Positions 62,072-64,000 of a DNA stretch of 64,000 bases are shown in pieces (positions within the stretch are counted from its first letter, which is position 1; every line of letters starts with the position of its first letter). Made by a program: the position numbers and the translations under genes. The notes beneath the pieces were generated by a model that was not told the origin of the DNA, searched no databases, and saw nothing but the letters and a program-made list of their open reading frames with translations. Source of the DNA: Paenibacillus algicola. GTDB taxonomy: Bacteria > Bacillota > Bacilli > Paenibacillales > Paenibacillaceae. The stretch is taken from the NCBI RefSeq assembly GCF_005577435.1, contig NZ_CP040396.1, positions 1,191,501 to 1,255,500 of the forward strand. The letters are read 5' to 3'.

Positions 62072-63337
62072 TTGGCGCTGCAGCAATCGAATTTAATCGA
62101 AAGACTGAATCTCGTAATGACTGGATTGATGCATATGAATCTGAATCTGGATATGAACACTGTATTCATCTGCCTCGTCACAGGGCATGTGTTTACCATA
62201 TTGTTAATTTGGGCATACCGCCGGGGGCATGACAGGGACCGGGCGGTTAATGCTTTTTATGCGGCAAAGATGCTGCAGGCAGGCGGATGGATGCTCGCCA
62301 TGTTTCGCAATGAAGCCCCTGACCTCCTGACGGTATATGCGGCTAACACGCTGTTGTTCATGGCAGCTGCATGCGAGGCAGCAGCGCTGCTGCGGCTGGT
62401 GGATGCCTTTGACCGACGTACCCGGGCCATGTATATCATGCTGACCGCCGGGTGCCTGATACTGTTTTATTCGGTTGCACTGGGGACGGGCATGGAGAAA
62501 TACCGGATCGTTGCTGCCTCCTTCGGGCTGTCCCTGTACTTTATACTGCCAGCAGTCAAGATGCTGCGCCGCGCTCGTGCTTCTCTCTTAATGAAGATCA
62601 CCGCCTTCACGAGCATCCTGATCGCAGGAGGCACCTTCGTAAGGGGCATCGTGGCTTGGACAACAGATGGGCCGACGTCACTGTATGAGCCGAATGTGTT
62701 CCAGCCGCTCGCCTTCCTGCTTCTGTTTCTGCTCTTATTTATGGGTAACACCAGCTTTGTGCTGTTGTCCAAGGAGCGAGCCGATGCCGAGCTGCTGCGG
62801 CTGGCCAGCTATGATGATCTGACCGGTGTGCGCAACCGCAGAACCTTCATTACCGAAGCGCGTCTGGCGCTGGAGCAGTGCCGCAGGAAAGGGGCACCGG
62901 TTTCCTTTATGCTTATGGATGTAGATGAGTTCAAGGACATTAACGACACCTATGGCCATGATATGGGCGATCGGGTGCTGCAGGAGTATGCCGGTCTGGT
63001 TCAGGCAGCACTGGAGCCGGGAGATCTGCTGGGACGCTATGGCGGTGATGAGTTCGCGGTGCTGCTGCCCTTTGCCGACGAGCGAGCCTCTGATGTGGTA
63101 GCCGAGGCGATCCGGCAGGCAGCCGAGGATTCCCGGCATGGTTCTGGAATTCCGTTTGCGCTCAGTATCGGAGTGGTCACGGTGCATATGAAGGATAGGA
63201 TGTCCATCGACAAGCTGTACAAGCTGAGCGATATTGCACTTTATGAGGCGAAGCAGGCCGGCCGGAACCGGGTCATGCGGACCCTCCCGGACGTACATGC
63301 CAAGGGGGATGGCATTGCGGCGGAAGCGGCAGGGTAA
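62072..63337 (+). CDS. Membrane diguanylate cyclase (GGDEF)
   Basis: 421 residues as drawn from a TTG whose AGAGGA is only one base away; ATG at 62117 (residue 16) is an alternative. Six to seven membrane helices (FICLVTGHVFTILLIW ... FLLLFLLLFMGN) without a recognisable ligand domain. Then a full GGDEF domain (ASYDDLTGVRNRRTF ... VDEFKDINDTYGHDMGD ... GRYGGDEFAVLLPF at ~322). It makes c-di-GMP from two GTP. There is no EAL domain and no clear RxxD inhibitory site at the expected place. Product could feed the riboswitch at 40168, as a global signal. Confidence 0.92.
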   Translation: MALQQSNLIERLNLVMTGLMHMNLNLDMNTVFICLVTGHVFTILLIWAYRRGHDRDRAVNAFYAAKMLQAGGWMLAMFRNEAPDLLTVYAANTLLFMAAACEAAALLRLVDAFDRRTRAMYIMLTAGCLILFYSVALGTGMEKYRIVAASFGLSLYFILPAVKMLRRARASLLMKITAFTSILIAGGTFVRGIVAWTTDGPTSLYEPNVFQPLAFLLLFLLLFMGNTSFVLLSKERADAELLRLASYDDLTGVRNRRTFITEARLALEQCRRKGAPVSFMLMDVDEFKDINDTYGHDMGDRVLQEYAGLVQAALEPGDLLGRYGGDEFAVLLPFADERASDVVAEAIRQAAEDSRHGSGIPFALSIGVVTVHMKDRMSIDKLYKLSDIALYEAKQAGRNRVMRTLPDVHAKGDGIAAEAAG

Positions 63338-63419
63338 GGGCAGCAGCAGACTAACGGCAAGGCGGTGCAGAGAGACTCTGGCCGTCTTTTTTATATATGC
63401 TGAGATCTGCCGGCTCTCC

Positions 63420-63480
63420 GCCCGGATAACGAGAAGCCGCGGCACATGCCGGTGCTCCTCGTTATCCGGGCGGCTTTTTC
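63420..63480 (+). terminator. Terminator after the GGDEF gene
   Basis: GCCCGGATAACGAG (63420-63433) pairs perfectly with CTCGTTATCCGGGC (63458-63471), followed by GGCTTTTTC. Confidence 0.88.
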
Positions 63481-63521
63481 GGGTAAAGATAAGGTACAAC
63501 AATCCCGAAGGAGTGAGGAAG

Positions 63522-64000
63522 ATGAAGGAATTTGATTACTCCCTGGATTACAAGCAGCTGGACCTTCGTCAGCAGCCGGAGCTGTACACGGTCGGACGGG
63601 GAGAGCAGGGAGTCCTGCTCGTCGAGCCGTACAAGGGTGAGATTTTGCCCCACTGGCGGTTCAAGACCCCGGAGATCGCAAGGCAATCCTCGGAAAAGAT
63701 ATACGAAATGTTTCTGAATTATAAAGATGAAGGCGATTTCGTCGGAATGGATATGGCCAGAAAATTTCTGCAGATGGGCTATACAAGGGCCCGCAGATAC
63801 ACGAACCATAAAGGCGGACGGAAATATTCCAAGGAGGACGGGGCCATTCTGCCTTACCAGAACGACAAGATCAAGGCGGAAGCGGCGGCGATTTTCAAAA
63901 AGAAATGGTTTGAAGCGAAGAGTGATCCTGATTATATCAGGATGAAGGAGGAGCACCGGGACCGGTATGAGCAGGAGGAGAAGCGGGAGAAGCAGAAGCA
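63522..64000 (+). CDS. DUF4385 protein, partial
   Basis: The gene runs off the right edge; 159 codons are visible. AAGGAG lies 8 bases before the ATG. The text FDYSLDYKQLDLRQQPELY, TVGRGEQGVLLVEPYKGEI, LPHWRFKTPEIARQSSEKI and RRYTNHKGGRKY matches the DUF4385 family as I recall it; function is unknown. The visible end becomes very charged (K/E/R-rich), which is normal for this group's C-terminal third. Confidence 0.85.
   Translation, partial: MKEFDYSLDYKQLDLRQQPELYTVGRGEQGVLLVEPYKGEILPHWRFKTPEIARQSSEKIYEMFLNYKDEGDFVGMDMARKFLQMGYTRARRYTNHKGGRKYSKEDGAILPYQNDKIKAEAAAIFKKKWFEAKSDPDYIRMKEEHRDRYEQEEKREKQK

Noticed and set aside
62735..63502. Minus-strand open frame (255 codons) opposite the GGDEF gene
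   Set aside because: Antisense to the conserved GGDEF domain; no independent support.

Overview
The window looks like chromosomal DNA of a Paenibacillus-type Firmicute. Evidence: strong GGAGG-type ribosome binding sites with frequent GTG/TTG starts, giant secreted proteins ending in three SLH domains, a copper-amine-oxidase-N (stalk) protein, a DesK/DesR pair, YdbS/YdbT PH-domain proteins, and c-di-GMP-I and FMN riboswitches. Most genes are moderately GC-rich. An AT-rich, decayed patch at about 17.0-23.2 kb and a smaller one at 47.4-49.1 kb stand out from that background. The species cannot be fixed from sequence reading alone.

Layout. 1-5.2 kb: end of a DesK-like kinase and its regulator DesR, then a leftward overlapping operon ydbS-ydbT-chr-chr and a YfhF-like SDR protein. 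5.4-15 kb: a 2042-residue S-layer-anchored protein combining a phosphodiester glycosidase domain with a purple-acid-phosphatase-like domain, facing a 1033-residue stalk protein built of GDGRDL repeats. 15.1-17.0 kb: an RlmD-type rRNA methyltransferase with a long basic N-terminal tail. 17.0-23.25 kb: a mobile-element graveyard with remnants of two serine recombinases, a tyrosine recombinase, an ISL3-like and an IS4-like transposase, plus intact NUDIX and GrpB genes. It is bounded by a degenerate 29-bp direct repeat. 23.5-27.0 kb: an SLH protein with five 306-bp tandem repeats, and a methyltransferase.

27.6-39.4 kb: a carbohydrate operon preceded by three CGAAACGTTTC operators: lipoprotein binding protein, two permeases, a cytoplasmic FGly-type sulfatase, a GH3 beta-glucosidase, a very large GH94-like phosphorylase and a LacI regulator. 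Gene content resembles the beta-1,2-glucooligosaccharide (sophorooligosaccharide) cluster of Listeria innocua, with the sulfatase added. 40.1-46.6 kb: a sigma-A-like promoter, a c-di-GMP-I riboswitch and a terminator lead into a complete chemosensory operon cheA-cheW-mcp-cheR-cheB.

46.6-64 kb: small AT-rich genes and remnants, a K+/H+-type antiporter, an MscS channel, an ArsR-type regulator, a region-4-only sigma-like protein, chorismate synthase with a divergent LysR gene, a DMT exporter with a coupled TetR gene and operator palindromes, a Crp/Fnr-thioredoxin-DsrE-thioredoxin redox group, an FMN riboswitch controlling an EamA transporter (candidate riboflavin transporter), a membrane diguanylate cyclase and the start of a DUF4385 gene.

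The most unusual non-coding signal is a three-copy intergenic element (27177, 39640, 46657). Each copy has an exactly 185-nt core built of the motif CTAACGGTTGCCACAG, spaced every 50 nt, two units forward followed by two or more inverted, so that it folds into nested stems. Two copies differ at 8 of 185 positions. The third has diverged in its spacers but keeps the exact geometry. I recognise no named family for it.
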